A stretch of 64,000 nt of DNA from JBFMHP01 sp040752855 (GTDB lineage Bacteria; Pseudomonadota; Gammaproteobacteria; RBG-16-57-12), in the NCBI GenBank assembly GCA_040752855.1, contig JBFMHP010000019.1, positions 268,793-332,792 on the forward strand, read 5' to 3'. This document shows positions 26,128-34,056 of this stretch, one piece after another; position 1 is the stretch's first letter; every line of letters starts with the position of its first letter. Position numbers and translations under genes: made by a program. The notes below the pieces were generated by a model. That model saw only the letters and a list, made by a program, of their open reading frames with translations. It did not search any database and was not told the DNA's origin.

Positions 26128-27894
26128 CTACAGGCGATCTCCACCTATCTGCTGCGTGCTTTCCGGCTCCAACGCCACCGCGCGCGCCTGAAGCAGATTT
26201 TCGCAAAAGGTTAAACCCATGGGTTGCGGTTCGATTCCAGCGTTCGCGAGTTTTTCCAGCAGACGCGGCGTAAGGCCGCTGACAATCAGAGATACCTTCT
26301 TTTTGCGCATGTTCTTGATGAGCGAATCAAACGCGACGATCCCTGTCATATCCATCATGGAAACATCCGTCATATCGAGAATCACAACCTTCACCTCCCG
26401 ACTGACGCGGTGCAGAGTGGATAGCGCCTTCTCCGCCGCCCCGAAAAACAACGGGCCATTGATGTCATAAACCACCACGTGTCGCGGCAAATCCGCCAGG
26501 TGGGGATGCGCTTGCTGACTGACCATTTGGGCGCCGGTCAGATCCGCCATGCGGCGAATAAACAGCAGCGCGGCCAAGACGACACCCACGCTTACCGCCA
26601 AAACCATATCGAATACAACCGTCAGGAAAAAGCAAGTCAGCAGTACCGCCACGTCGCTGCGCGGTGCAACATTGACAATATTATAAAAATGTTTCGCCTC
26701 GCTCATATTCCAGGCGACAACCAACAACAACGCTGCCAGCGAGGCCATTGGCACATATGCCAGCAAACCCGCCAGGCTGATGACGGCGAGAAGCACCGTC
26801 AACGCGTGGATCACCGCAGCAATGGGTGTTCGGGCGCCGGCCCGAATGTTCGTAGCAGTACGCGCAATTGCAGCGGTGGCGGCAAATCCCCCGAAAAACG
26901 GCGCGACGATGTTCCCCAGCCCCTGGCCCACCAACTCGGCATTGGAGTCGTGCTTGGTACCCGCCAGGCCATCCGCGACCACCGCGCACAACAGCGACTC
27001 GATGGCGCCAAGCATGGCAATGGCGAAGGCGGGGCCAATCAGGGAATGGATCATTGCAAAAGACAAACCTACCGGCTGGCCGTCTGCCCCCGGCAGCTCC
27101 CATGGCCACACGAATAATGGCGGCAACGACGGAATACCATGCTCAAGAATACCGTTTACCGAATATGAGAAGCGCGAACCGATGGTCGCCACGCCTAAAT
27201 CAGCCGATACAAGCCCAAGCAGCCACGCAAGCATCGCCCCCGCAATTAAGGCCATCATGTGTCCCGGAATGCGGGTTTTAAGTCGTGGCCACGCCACCAT
27301 AACGGCCAAGGTAGCACCTCCGACCAAAAGATCCGGCCAATGCAGCGTCGGCAGGTTAAGGAATATAGTCCTCAGCTTCTCAAAAAAATTCCCACCGACA
27401 ATGTCGATTTCCAGCCCTAGAAAATCCTTAACCTGCATTGTCGCAATCACCACGGCGATACCCGCGGTAAACCCCGTGGTCACCGGATAGGGAATGAATT
27501 GTACCAAGCCGCCTAGACGCATCATTCCCATCGCCACCAGAATCAGACCCGCCATCAGCGTGGCGATCACCAAGCCACCGAGGCCGTAACTGTGTGCAAT
27601 AGGTACAAGAATCACCACAAACGCAGCGGTAGGCCCCGAGATATTGACGCGCGACCCGCCGGTGAGCGCAATCACCAGTCCCGCGACGATCGAAGTGTAT
27701 AATCCATACTGGGGCGGTACCCCGCAGGCGATAGCGAGCGCCATGGCCAGCGGCACCGCGACAATACCCACTGTAATTCCCGCCATCAGATCGGCGCGAA
27801 AATCGCCCAAGCCGTAGCCAGTTGCCAGACTTTCGCGTAGCGCCACGCCAACGGCTGGCGCAGTGTTTTTTAATTCATGCAATCTCTGAGTCAT
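26128..27894 (-). CDS. SulP-family anion transporter with STAS domain (DauA-like)
   Basis: 588 residues. About 11 hydrophobic segments span 30-450, with the SulP signatures VAVPLAMALAIACGVPPQYGLYT and SGPTAAFVVIL; residues about 460-570 are a STAS domain with VVYDINGPLFFG and DMTDVSMMDMTG. SulP proteins carry sulfate, bicarbonate or C4-dicarboxylates, and this one resembles DauA-type dicarboxylate carriers. Substrate is not decided. It is convergent with the preceding operon and is not part of a visible unit. Dicarboxylate uptake would suit nitrogen fixation, but that is only context. Confidence 0.88.
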   Translation of the reverse strand: MTQRLHELKNTAPAVGVALRESLATGYGLGDFRADLMAGITVGIVAVPLAMALAIACGVPPQYGLYTSIVAGLVIALTGGSRVNISGPTAAFVVILVPIAHSYGLGGLVIATLMAGLILVAMGMMRLGGLVQFIPYPVTTGFTAGIAVVIATMQVKDFLGLEIDIVGGNFFEKLRTIFLNLPTLHWPDLLVGGATLAVMVAWPRLKTRIPGHMMALIAGAMLAWLLGLVSADLGVATIGSRFSYSVNGILEHGIPSLPPLFVWPWELPGADGQPVGLSFAMIHSLIGPAFAIAMLGAIESLLCAVVADGLAGTKHDSNAELVGQGLGNIVAPFFGGFAATAAIARTATNIRAGARTPIAAVIHALTVLLAVISLAGLLAYVPMASLAALLLVVAWNMSEAKHFYNIVNVAPRSDVAVLLTCFFLTVVFDMVLAVSVGVVLAALLFIRRMADLTGAQMVSQQAHPHLADLPRHVVVYDINGPLFFGAAEKALSTLHRVSREVKVVILDMTDVSMMDMTGIVAFDSLIKNMRKKKVSLIVSGLTPRLLEKLANAGIEPQPMGLTFCENLLQARAVALEPESTQQIGGDRL

Positions 27895-28195
27895 ATTTTT
27901 TCGTAAACCTCTGCAATCCTTTCAATCGATGATTGCGGCGCGCACCTCGCCGCTGGCAGCGTTGGACGATGACCAGCACAAAGGAATCAGGAGGGACGCC
28001 AAGCAACACTATCTAAACGAAGTTCTCATCACGCTTGTCGTGATATTCTATGATGGAAAACAACATTTGTCTCACGGCAGTCTTGCGCACCGGAAACATG
28101 GCACTTGCGCCACAACCGATAACAGGTTTAGCGGCCGAATCATGCGATTATTGACCCTGCGATCAAATATAACTGCAAAACCTTATAGATCTGTT

Positions 28196-28298
28196 TTTTG
28201 TTCCCTCTCCCTCAGGGAGAGGGCTAGGGTGAGGGGGTAATATCTTGATTTTACTCCCTCATCCTGTCCTTCTCCCTGAGGGAGAAGGGATGTCTTAA
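28196..28298. repeat. Dispersed CCCTCTCC/GGGAGAAGG inverted repeat, copy 3
   Basis: CCCTCTCCCTCAGGGAGAGGG near 28203 and CTTCTCCCTGAGGGAGAAGG near 28268 flank GGTGAGGGGGTAA; this is the best-preserved copy. The remaining gap 27895-28381 (upstream of the SulP gene) shows no convincing gene. Confidence 0.65.
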
Positions 28299-28381
28299 AA
28301 CGTGTGACAGATGTATTTGGTCGCCGGGTTAATAGTAGATATGGTGAAGCACGCCCAACGGCTCGACTGACGAGCACACAG

Positions 28382-28567
28382 CTACCCCATGATGTATTGA
28401 TAGGCCCTTTGCAATAATTGCAGCTCCACCGGCGGCAGGCCACGCGCCTCGGTGATCGGGATGAATCGGGCGGCGATCGATTGAGCCTCTACAAAAAGCG
28501 GATCGATGTTTTTGAAAAAGGCCAGATAGACTGGCAGGATCTGACCGGGGACATCCAGGCGCGCGCG
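28382..28567 (-). pseudogene. Second extra copy of the 3' end of the 29013-29465 gene
   Basis: The 3' 180 bases of the gene at 29013-29465 recur with scattered changes. The C-terminal GLPPVELQLLQRAYQYIMG is kept and ends in TAG at 28382. There is no start or ribosome site for the fragment itself; homology ends at GCGCGCG near 28567. Confidence 0.85.
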
Positions 28568-28657
28568 GGCGTTATGCGCAGCGTGGCATAACCTCATTGT
28601 AGGAGCCTGCCGCGCAGGCGATTCCCGCCCATTCGCGAGCAGGGCTCGCTCCTACGA

Positions 28658-28846
28658 CTACCCCATGATGTATTGATAGGCCCTTTGCAATAATTGCAAC
28701 TCCACCGGCGGCAGGCCGCGCGCCTCGGTGATCGGGATGAATCGGGCGGCAATAGCCTGGGCCTCAGCAAAAGGCGGATCGATGTTTTTGAAAAAGGCCA
28801 GATAGACTGGCAGGATCTGACCGGGGGCATCCAGGCGCGCGCGGGC
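28658..28846 (-). pseudogene. First extra copy of the 3' end of the 29013-29465 gene
   Basis: As for the copy at 28382, but closer to the parent (it shares PPFAEAQAIAARFIP). The fragment joins to unrelated linker at about 28843. It ends in TAG two bases from the REPIN at 28599-28655. Confidence 0.85.
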
Positions 28847-28954
28847 GTTATGCGCAGCGTGGCATGACCTCATTGTAGGAGCCTGCCGCGCAGGCGATTC
28901 CCGCCCATTCGCGAGCAGGGCTCGCTCCTACAGCACCCAGCAAACAGATCCCGT

Positions 28955-29010
28955 GTAGGAGCCTGCCAGGCAGGCGATTACCGTTCATTCGCGAGCAGGC
29001 TCGCTCCTAC
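28955..29010. repeat. REPIN after the 29013-29465 gene
   Basis: GTAGGAGCCTGCC at 28955 and inverted GAGCAGGCTCGCTCCTAC ending at 29010 form the element. It lies three bases beyond the TAG stop of the intact gene. Confidence 0.85.
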
Positions 29011-29012
29011 GA

Positions 29013-29465
29013 CTAACCCATGATGTACTGATAGGCCCTTTGCAATAATTGCAACTCCACCGGCGGCAGGCCGCGCGCCTCGGTGATCGGGATGAATCGG
29101 GCGGCAATAGCCTGGGCCTCAGCAAACGGCGGATCGATGTTTTTGAAAAAGGCCAAATAGACCGGCAGGATCTGACCGGGGATATCCAGGCGCACGCGAA
29201 AATCCGTGACCAGTTCGATGTCGTTGCGCGCCAGCCCCATCTCTCGCTCCAGCGCGCGCACGAGCATGCCCGGATGATGCTCGACGGTCGAGGCTTTATC
29301 CAAAATCTCTTCCTCATCCATCAGCGACGCAAGTCGCGGGATTTCCGCCGCAAAGCATATGCTGTTGCGCGGCGAGAGCAGAAACCGGACACGCGCGCTG
29401 GTGGCTTGCTTGTGAAACAGCATGATCGCGTACGAACTGGTCGGCACATTATGATCCTGGATCAT
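29013..29465 (-). CDS. Nif-associated protein of unknown function (150 aa), intact copy
   Basis: 150 residues, alpha/beta, with no recognised motif; MDEEEILDKASTVEHHPGML lies mid-chain and GLPPVELQLLQRAYQYIMG ends it. The ATG overlaps the DUF364 stop by 4 bases, so it is the last gene of the long nifE operon. Its 3' end is copied twice further downstream with REPINs. No function can be assigned. Confidence 0.7.
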   Translation of the reverse strand: MIQDHNVPTSSYAIMLFHKQATSARVRFLLSPRNSICFAAEIPRLASLMDEEEILDKASTVEHHPGMLVRALEREMGLARNDIELVTDFRVRLDIPGQILPVYLAFFKNIDPPFAEAQAIAARFIPITEARGLPPVELQLLQRAYQYIMG

Positions 29466-30226
29466 CGTTTGTCGTATCCTGCCAGATCCAGCACCGCATA
29501 CCTGGCTGCCTCATCGAAGATCCTCACTCCGCCCCCTTCCTTCACCACGGCGAGCAACTCGTCCTGATCATCAATCGTGACACCGGCAAGATAATCGATG
29601 CCGAAGCTGGCCAATTCCGCCAGCCACGGAACGGTGGGGCCCATCAATACCACCTTCGCGTTGCTGCCGAGCTCCGCCAGGCGCGGGAAGGTCTTGTTCA
29701 CCAGTGTCGTCGTGCTGAGAAACACCCAGTCCGCATGCGGCATGAGATATTCGCAGGCCTGGGCCGGGAGATCGTTGTGACCGGGAATGAGTTCTAACAC
29801 GGTGAGCTCACAATGGAGGTCGAGCTGCTCGATCCCGGGATAGCGCCCCACCACGATCACTCGTTGCCCCTTGAGGATCGGCGCAAAATGTTCGAACACT
29901 GCCAGATTGCCGCTGCCCAGCCGGGTGGCATGCCGCACCAAACCGTTCTCGAAATTGATGCTGGCATTGAGCGCTGCCACGCCCACGGTGGCCTGGTAGG
30001 TATCCCAGGATTTGAGCCACTCACCCGCCTGATGCAGACTCATACCGCGCACCTTGCCTGACCAAGGCAGGGTGCGGGTAGCGATGCCAGGGCTCATCGC
30101 CAGTCCAATGCCATCTGCGCGACACAAGGTCCAGGTCAGACCGATCACCAGTTCCTCGATACCCTGTTCCTTATCGGCGGCACCGATGAGCAGGTCGTAG
30201 ATCTCCCACGGGTTGTGCACGATCAC
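29462..30226 (-). CDS. DUF4213/DUF364-type protein, nif-associated
   Basis: 254 residues. The N-terminal part (1-90) has TWTLCRADGIGLAMSP; the C-terminal Rossmann-like DUF364 part (about 105-250) has VIVVGRYPGIEQL and VFLSTTTLVNKTFPRL. Family members are suggested heavy-metal or cofactor-binding proteins and often lie in nif or siderophore loci. It overlaps its neighbours by 4 bases on both sides. A metal-handling role for nitrogenase is inference. Confidence 0.8.
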   Translation of the reverse strand: MIVHNPWEIYDLLIGAADKEQGIEELVIGLTWTLCRADGIGLAMSPGIATRTLPWSGKVRGMSLHQAGEWLKSWDTYQATVGVAALNASINFENGLVRHATRLGSGNLAVFEHFAPILKGQRVIVVGRYPGIEQLDLHCELTVLELIPGHNDLPAQACEYLMPHADWVFLSTTTLVNKTFPRLAELGSNAKVVLMGPTVPWLAELASFGIDYLAGVTIDDQDELLAVVKEGGGVRIFDEAARYAVLDLAGYDKR

Positions 30227-30603
30227 TCCGCAAGTGCTGCCATCAAGCGTGGCTCCAGCTTCAGGTTCTCAACCGTGCCCCACGCAGTGATCGCCTCGAT
30301 GATCCAACGCCGGTCGGTGGGATGCGGTTGCAACACATCGTGTTCCAGATAGAACGTTCCATCACCTCGATAATCGAGACTGCCGCACAACATGCCACCG
30401 GCGTCACGCCATTCGCCATGCAGGGATATTTCGCCGCTGTAGGGGTCGCGCTGCGTCGAATATGCCAGATCGGAAACCGTTATCCTGGGAACACGATCGC
30501 GCGCCATGCCGAGTTGCAGCAGATAGTCCGTGAGCGATTGGCACAACCGATCGCCGATTCCGCCAAACGACTTGATGCGCGCGTGCAGATCGGCGAGCGG
30601 CAT
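30223..30603 (-). CDS. Nif-associated protein of unknown function (126 aa)
   Basis: 126 residues from ATG at 30603 (MPLADLHARI), directly after the ferredoxin stop; a longer frame to 30771 would overlap that gene. Alpha/beta, with no cysteine pair or known motif; YSGEISLHGEWRD and DGTFYLEHDVLQ look beta-rich. It is coupled by ATGA to the DUF364 gene. Confidence 0.65.
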   Translation of the reverse strand: MPLADLHARIKSFGGIGDRLCQSLTDYLLQLGMARDRVPRITVSDLAYSTQRDPYSGEISLHGEWRDAGGMLCGSLDYRGDGTFYLEHDVLQPHPTDRRWIIEAITAWGTVENLKLEPRLMAALAE

Positions 30604-30608
30604 GCGAC

Positions 30609-30935
30609 TTAACCCCACACCTCGGCAGGCAGTTTGAGACGCTCGACCGGCTTGTCTCCCAGCAGGTGTTGATCGATGATCTCCTTGACATCGACGGCGC
30701 TCACCCTGCCGTACATCACACCCTCGGGATACACCAGCACGCTCGCACCGAACATGCAGGGACCCAGGCAACCGGTATTGGTCACGGCGATCTTGTCGAA
30801 TAGCTGGCGTGTCTGAATCTCATTGATAAAGGCCTCCATCACGCCAGCGCAGCCCTTTTCCATGCACGAGCCCCGTGGGTGACCCTGCGGGCGCCCTTGG
30901 GTACAGACGAATACGTGTTTGTTTGGTTTTGGCAT
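30609..30935 (-). CDS. Thioredoxin-like [2Fe-2S] ferredoxin (Shethna protein I type)
   Basis: 108 residues from ATG at 30935 (MPKPNKHVFVC). Cys11, Cys24, Cys56 and Cys60 have the C-X12-C-X31-C-X3-C spacing of thioredoxin-fold ferredoxins such as the Clostridium pasteurianum [2Fe-2S] protein and Azotobacter Shethna protein I, which is also encoded in the nif region. An extra Cys29 is present. The clostridial homologue binds NifDK; a role in electron transfer or protection is inferred. Confidence 0.88.
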   Translation of the reverse strand: MPKPNKHVFVCTQGRPQGHPRGSCMEKGCAGVMEAFINEIQTRQLFDKIAVTNTGCLGPCMFGASVLVYPEGVMYGRVSAVDVKEIIDQHLLGDKPVERLKLPAEVWG

Positions 30936-31001
30936 GCAAAGCACTCCAACTCGGTGATGGGTATGCATGTTCGTTACTGCATACCGCGTTACAACAAACG
31001 A

Positions 31002-31292
31002 TTACGCCGCGAACGGCGCGTGGCTGTGACAATTCTTCGGGCACACCTTGGAGCAGGACTGACAGCCGATGCAATCCAATGCGTCCTTGATCGCCATGAC
31101 CATCGAGGTATCGTCAGAAAAGCCGTCACCGTCGGATTCATCATCCTCGCGTTCGACCAGATCGAACACGTCGCGCGGACAGACCTTGAAGCAGCGGCCG
31201 CAGCCGATGCAGGTCGTCTGATCGAGATCGGTGATGAATGCCGGGGTCCATGCTGCCCCGCCACGGGTAACGCCGGTAATTAAATCTGCCAT
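31002..31292 (-). CDS. fdxB: Ferredoxin III, 2[4Fe-4S] nif-specific (FdxB)
   Basis: 96 residues from ATG at 31292, chosen for its spacing to GGAG; an ATG two codons upstream is too close to the ribosome site. Two clusters are visible: Cys28, 31, 34 and 38, and Cys74, 77, 80 and 84. The acidic loop between them (EREDDESDGDG) is typical of FdxB. It follows DUF683 by 2 bases in the nifENX operon. It likely donates electrons for cofactor synthesis or to nitrogenase reductase. Confidence 0.9.
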   Translation of the reverse strand: MADLITGVTRGGAAWTPAFITDLDQTTCIGCGRCFKVCPRDVFDLVEREDDESDGDGFSDDTSMVMAIKDALDCIGCQSCSKVCPKNCHSHAPFAA

Positions 31293-31294
31293 GT

Positions 31295-31510
31295 TCATAC
31301 TCCGCTTTGTACTGCGGCCAAGGCATCGGCCGCGTCTTTCCACGCCTTGCACGCATCGTAGGTGGCCTGCGATATCGCCGGCAGATCCAGATAGGCCGCC
31401 GGCAGACGATCTTCCACCAGATCGTGCAACTCAGAGGCCTTCTCGCTGGCGATGCGCTTGGCTGTCTTGACCGCTTTTTCCAAGGCTTGGATATCAACTG
31501 TTTCAGTCAT
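31295..31510 (-). CDS. NifX-associated small protein (DUF683/CCE_0567 family)
   Basis: 71 residues, helical, with ALEKAVKTAKRIASEKASELHDLVEDRLP. Such proteins stand between DUF269 and ferredoxin genes in nif clusters; a cyanobacterial member binds metal. It is 14 bases after DUF269. Function not established. Confidence 0.85.
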   Translation of the reverse strand: MTETVDIQALEKAVKTAKRIASEKASELHDLVEDRLPAAYLDLPAISQATYDACKAWKDAADALAAVQSGV

Positions 31511-31524
31511 TGGCCTGCCTCCTC

Positions 31525-31998
31525 TCAGCGCTTGGCGACTTCCGGATACTCACTGACGATCTGCAAGGCCACTGACAGCAGCTTGTCAGCCTCGTCCTTC
31601 ATCTTCGACAGACTCGCAAAACCGAATCGATGCACGTCGCGCAGTGTTTTGTCGACTACGATGAGCTTTCCTACCGAGATGATCGCGCGACCGAATCCTT
31701 CGTGCGTGAGATTGATCATCGGCACCGCCATCAGGCCACATTCCTTTTCGATCATGCAGGCGATGGAATTGAAAAACGCCTTCACGCGCGCCAACGTGAC
31801 CTCATCGGGATCGCCCACCACGGGGATAGCGCGCTTTCTATCCGGCGTGAGCACATAAGGATCAATCAGCTTCGCCTTGGTATAGCCGTCATAGGTGCCG
31901 TAGGAATCCAGCGCCTTGACCTGACGGATGATCTCATCGGCGAACTCGGTGTTCAGAACCGGATCGCTTTCAAGTACGACTTGCTCGGTAAAGCTCAT
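31525..31998 (-). CDS. NifX-associated protein, DUF269 family
   Basis: 157 residues. DSYGTYDGYTKAKLIDPYVL and the later VGKLIVVDKTLRDVHRFGF match the DUF269 proteins that follow nifX in Azotobacter-type clusters. It is separated from nifX by about 200 bases containing two REPINs, unusual within this operon. Biochemical role unknown. Confidence 0.9.
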   Translation of the reverse strand: MSFTEQVVLESDPVLNTEFADEIIRQVKALDSYGTYDGYTKAKLIDPYVLTPDRKRAIPVVGDPDEVTLARVKAFFNSIACMIEKECGLMAVPMINLTHEGFGRAIISVGKLIVVDKTLRDVHRFGFASLSKMKDEADKLLSVALQIVSEYPEVAKR

Positions 31999-32029
31999 AA
32001 TGTTTCTCCGTGGAAAAAAATAGTTTTAT

Positions 32030-32178
32030 GTGGGAGCCTGCCCTGCAGGCGATCTTCGTTCCGTTTATTCGCGAGCAGGGCTCGCTCCTACGGGGCACGC
32101 TCAAATGCACGCCCGCGTAGGAGCCTGCCATGCAGGCGATCACCGTTCCGTCATTCGCGAGCAGGGCACGCTCGAACG
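32030..32178. repeat. Two REPINs between nifX and the DUF269 gene
   Basis: 32030-32091 begins GTGGGAGCCTGCC and ends GCTCGCTCCTAC. 32117-32178 begins GTAGGAGCCTGCC but its second arm has decayed (GAGCAGGGCACGCTCGAA). They split an otherwise tightly packed operon. Confidence 0.85.
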
Positions 32179-32201
32179 TATCTCCCGCAGGCGATGTCTT
32201 C

Positions 32202-32630
32202 CTATTCATCCCAGCCATCAGACTCCATCTGATCGAAGCGTTTCACATCCGGGCCTGTTTGCTGATTAATGGCCTTGGCCAGCCACGCCGAAGGGCCTTG
32301 GCGGAGTTCTTCCTGCATGGCCGTGATCAAGTCTTTGATGCGCGCGCCTTCGCTTACCTTCACCGGCTGGATGCCTTGAGCCAGGAGCTGGCGCACCGCC
32401 GAGGAGCCCACGGCCTGACAGTAAACCGCGGCGCATCCGGCGAGCACACCGATCTTGGCCACCAATTTGTCTTCGTTGCCATCTTGCGCCGCGGGCGCAA
32501 ACTCGATGGCCTCCAACAAGGCGCTGCCGCGCGGATCGACGTTATAGACCGCGAAGCTGCGCGCGGCGCCGAAGTGCTGATCCACATGGGTCATGTCCGA
32601 ACTGGCAAAGGCGATCTTGATACAACTCAT
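32202..32630 (-). CDS. nifX: NifX, FeMo-co/NifB-co carrier
   Basis: 142 residues from ATG at 32630, with AAGGAG upstream; a longer frame to 32696 overlaps nifN. The IAFASSDMTHVDQHFGAARSF start and the AVYCQAVGSSAVRQL segment are those of the NifX/NafY cofactor-binding fold. It carries cofactor precursors between NifB and NifEN. It is 16 bases downstream of nifN. Confidence 0.92.
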   Translation of the reverse strand: MSCIKIAFASSDMTHVDQHFGAARSFAVYNVDPRGSALLEAIEFAPAAQDGNEDKLVAKIGVLAGCAAVYCQAVGSSAVRQLLAQGIQPVKVSEGARIKDLITAMQEELRQGPSAWLAKAINQQTGPDVKRFDQMESDGWDE

Positions 32631-32646
32631 AGCATCACTCTCCTTA

Positions 32647-34056
32647 TTAATGACGCGCATGCGACGCTGAAAGCTCATGGCCGATTCCTCCTTCATCCCG
32701 TTTCAAGGAATACCTGGCGATATAGGGCTTGATGTGATGGGCATCATGACTGACGAAGATGTTGGCCAGATCAAACAACAACTGGCGAGTGCCGCGATAG
32801 CCGATCCAGCAGCGTTGATAGCCGCCGATCAGGTCGTATTGCGGAAAACCGGCGCGCAGCAGCGGCAACCCAAGTCGCTCGGCGCTCTGCGCGCAATGCG
32901 AACTACCAATGATCAGTTGCGCCTGATGTTGAACTGCCAGTTTTTCCAAATCCTCCAGATCACCGACCTTCACGCTGGGCAGCGGCAATTGCTTGAGGCC
33001 ATCGGCCCGGTCGGGCGCCACGGCGGCCACCATCTCGCCGCCCATGCCGCGCAGCAATGCTTCGAATGCCAGCAGCAGGTCGGGATCGCCGGCCATGGCC
33101 ACGCGCGCAAAACCGATCATGAAATGACAATCGACCATGGCATCCTGCAACTGGGCGCGCTGGCGCTCATAGCGCGCTGGCACCGGGCGCGCGGCGATCT
33201 CGCTCAAGGTATAGAGCAATTGATCCACTGCCTCCAGGCCGAGCAGATGATCGAAGCGGTAGTCCGGCACTCCGGTTTTTTCCCGCAACAAATCTGCCGC
33301 CTTGCACATCGAGGGTCCGATCACCAAGGTTGCCTTGGCATCGCCCAATGTCGCGAATTCCGAGACCGCCAAACCACCGACCGTCAGCGGATTGAATTCA
33401 TCATCGGTCAGGTGCCCGTCCAGCGAATCGGCGATATCCGGCACGATCACCGGGCGCAGATCGAAGGCTTCGATGGTCTCCTTGAGTTCTTCCACATCGC
33501 CAGGCGTGAGGGCGGAGTTCACCAATACATTCACTTGGCGCTGGCGCCTGCCCGGTTGCGTGTTCGCATGCGCGGCCTCTGGCACCAGCACGTCGATCAT
33601 GGCGGCGACCGCCGCCGCGAAGCCGCTCTCGAAACAGCCCGTGAAATCCGGCGTGTTCACCGGCACCACGGCCACATCGTTGAATTGCGGGTACTTGGCG
33701 CGAAACTCTTTGACGGCGCGCGTGACATCGGAACCCTGCGTCTCGGCCAGTCCCGTGGTCGGCAGACCAATCAGCGCCGGGCGTGATTTTTCGCAAATCG
33801 TTTTCAATCCTTCGATGACGGATTCCTCCGCGCCCATCACCGCGCTTACCTGGTCCATGGCCGTGGTTTGCAGCGGAATCGGCTCGCGAAAGTGCCGCAC
33901 GAAGAACACCTTGGCAAAGGCGGTGCAGCCCTGCGAGCCGTGCAGCATCGGGATGGCGCGACTGATGCCGAGAAAGGCCAGCGCCGCGCCGATGGTGGAA
34001 CTGGTCTTGAGCGGACTGACCGACAGCGCCTTATTGCGTTTGATGATCTCTGCCAT
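32647..34056 (-). CDS. nifN: NifN, FeMo-co biosynthesis scaffold subunit
   Basis: 469 residues from ATG at 34056, which overlaps the nifE stop by one base; a longer frame to 34119 would intrude into nifE. SSTIGAALAFLGI and LHGSQGCTAFAKVFFVRHFREPIP are NifN signatures, the Cys being equivalent to a P-cluster ligand of NifK. With NifE it forms the scaffold where NifB-co becomes FeMo-co. Confidence 0.96.
   Translation of the reverse strand: MAEIIKRNKALSVSPLKTSSTIGAALAFLGISRAIPMLHGSQGCTAFAKVFFVRHFREPIPLQTTAMDQVSAVMGAEESVIEGLKTICEKSRPALIGLPTTGLAETQGSDVTRAVKEFRAKYPQFNDVAVVPVNTPDFTGCFESGFAAAVAAMIDVLVPEAAHANTQPGRRQRQVNVLVNSALTPGDVEELKETIEAFDLRPVIVPDIADSLDGHLTDDEFNPLTVGGLAVSEFATLGDAKATLVIGPSMCKAADLLREKTGVPDYRFDHLLGLEAVDQLLYTLSEIAARPVPARYERQRAQLQDAMVDCHFMIGFARVAMAGDPDLLLAFEALLRGMGGEMVAAVAPDRADGLKQLPLPSVKVGDLEDLEKLAVQHQAQLIIGSSHCAQSAERLGLPLLRAGFPQYDLIGGYQRCWIGYRGTRQLLFDLANIFVSHDAHHIKPYIARYSLKRDEGGIGHELSASHARH

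Larger units (their letters stand above)
28380..28931. repeat. Tandem duplication of a 276-base unit (gene fragment plus REPIN)
   Basis: Units 28380-28655 and 28656-28931 are nearly identical: each holds the 3' gene fragment, about 30 bases of linker with GTTATGCGCAGCGTGGCAT, and a REPIN (28599-28655 and 28875-28931). The intact gene follows after another REPIN at 28955-29010. Confidence 0.85.

Noticed and set aside
28382..28873. Two short minus frames of 71 codons taken as separate genes
   Set aside because: They are copies of the 3' end of the 29013-29465 gene without starts or ribosome sites.
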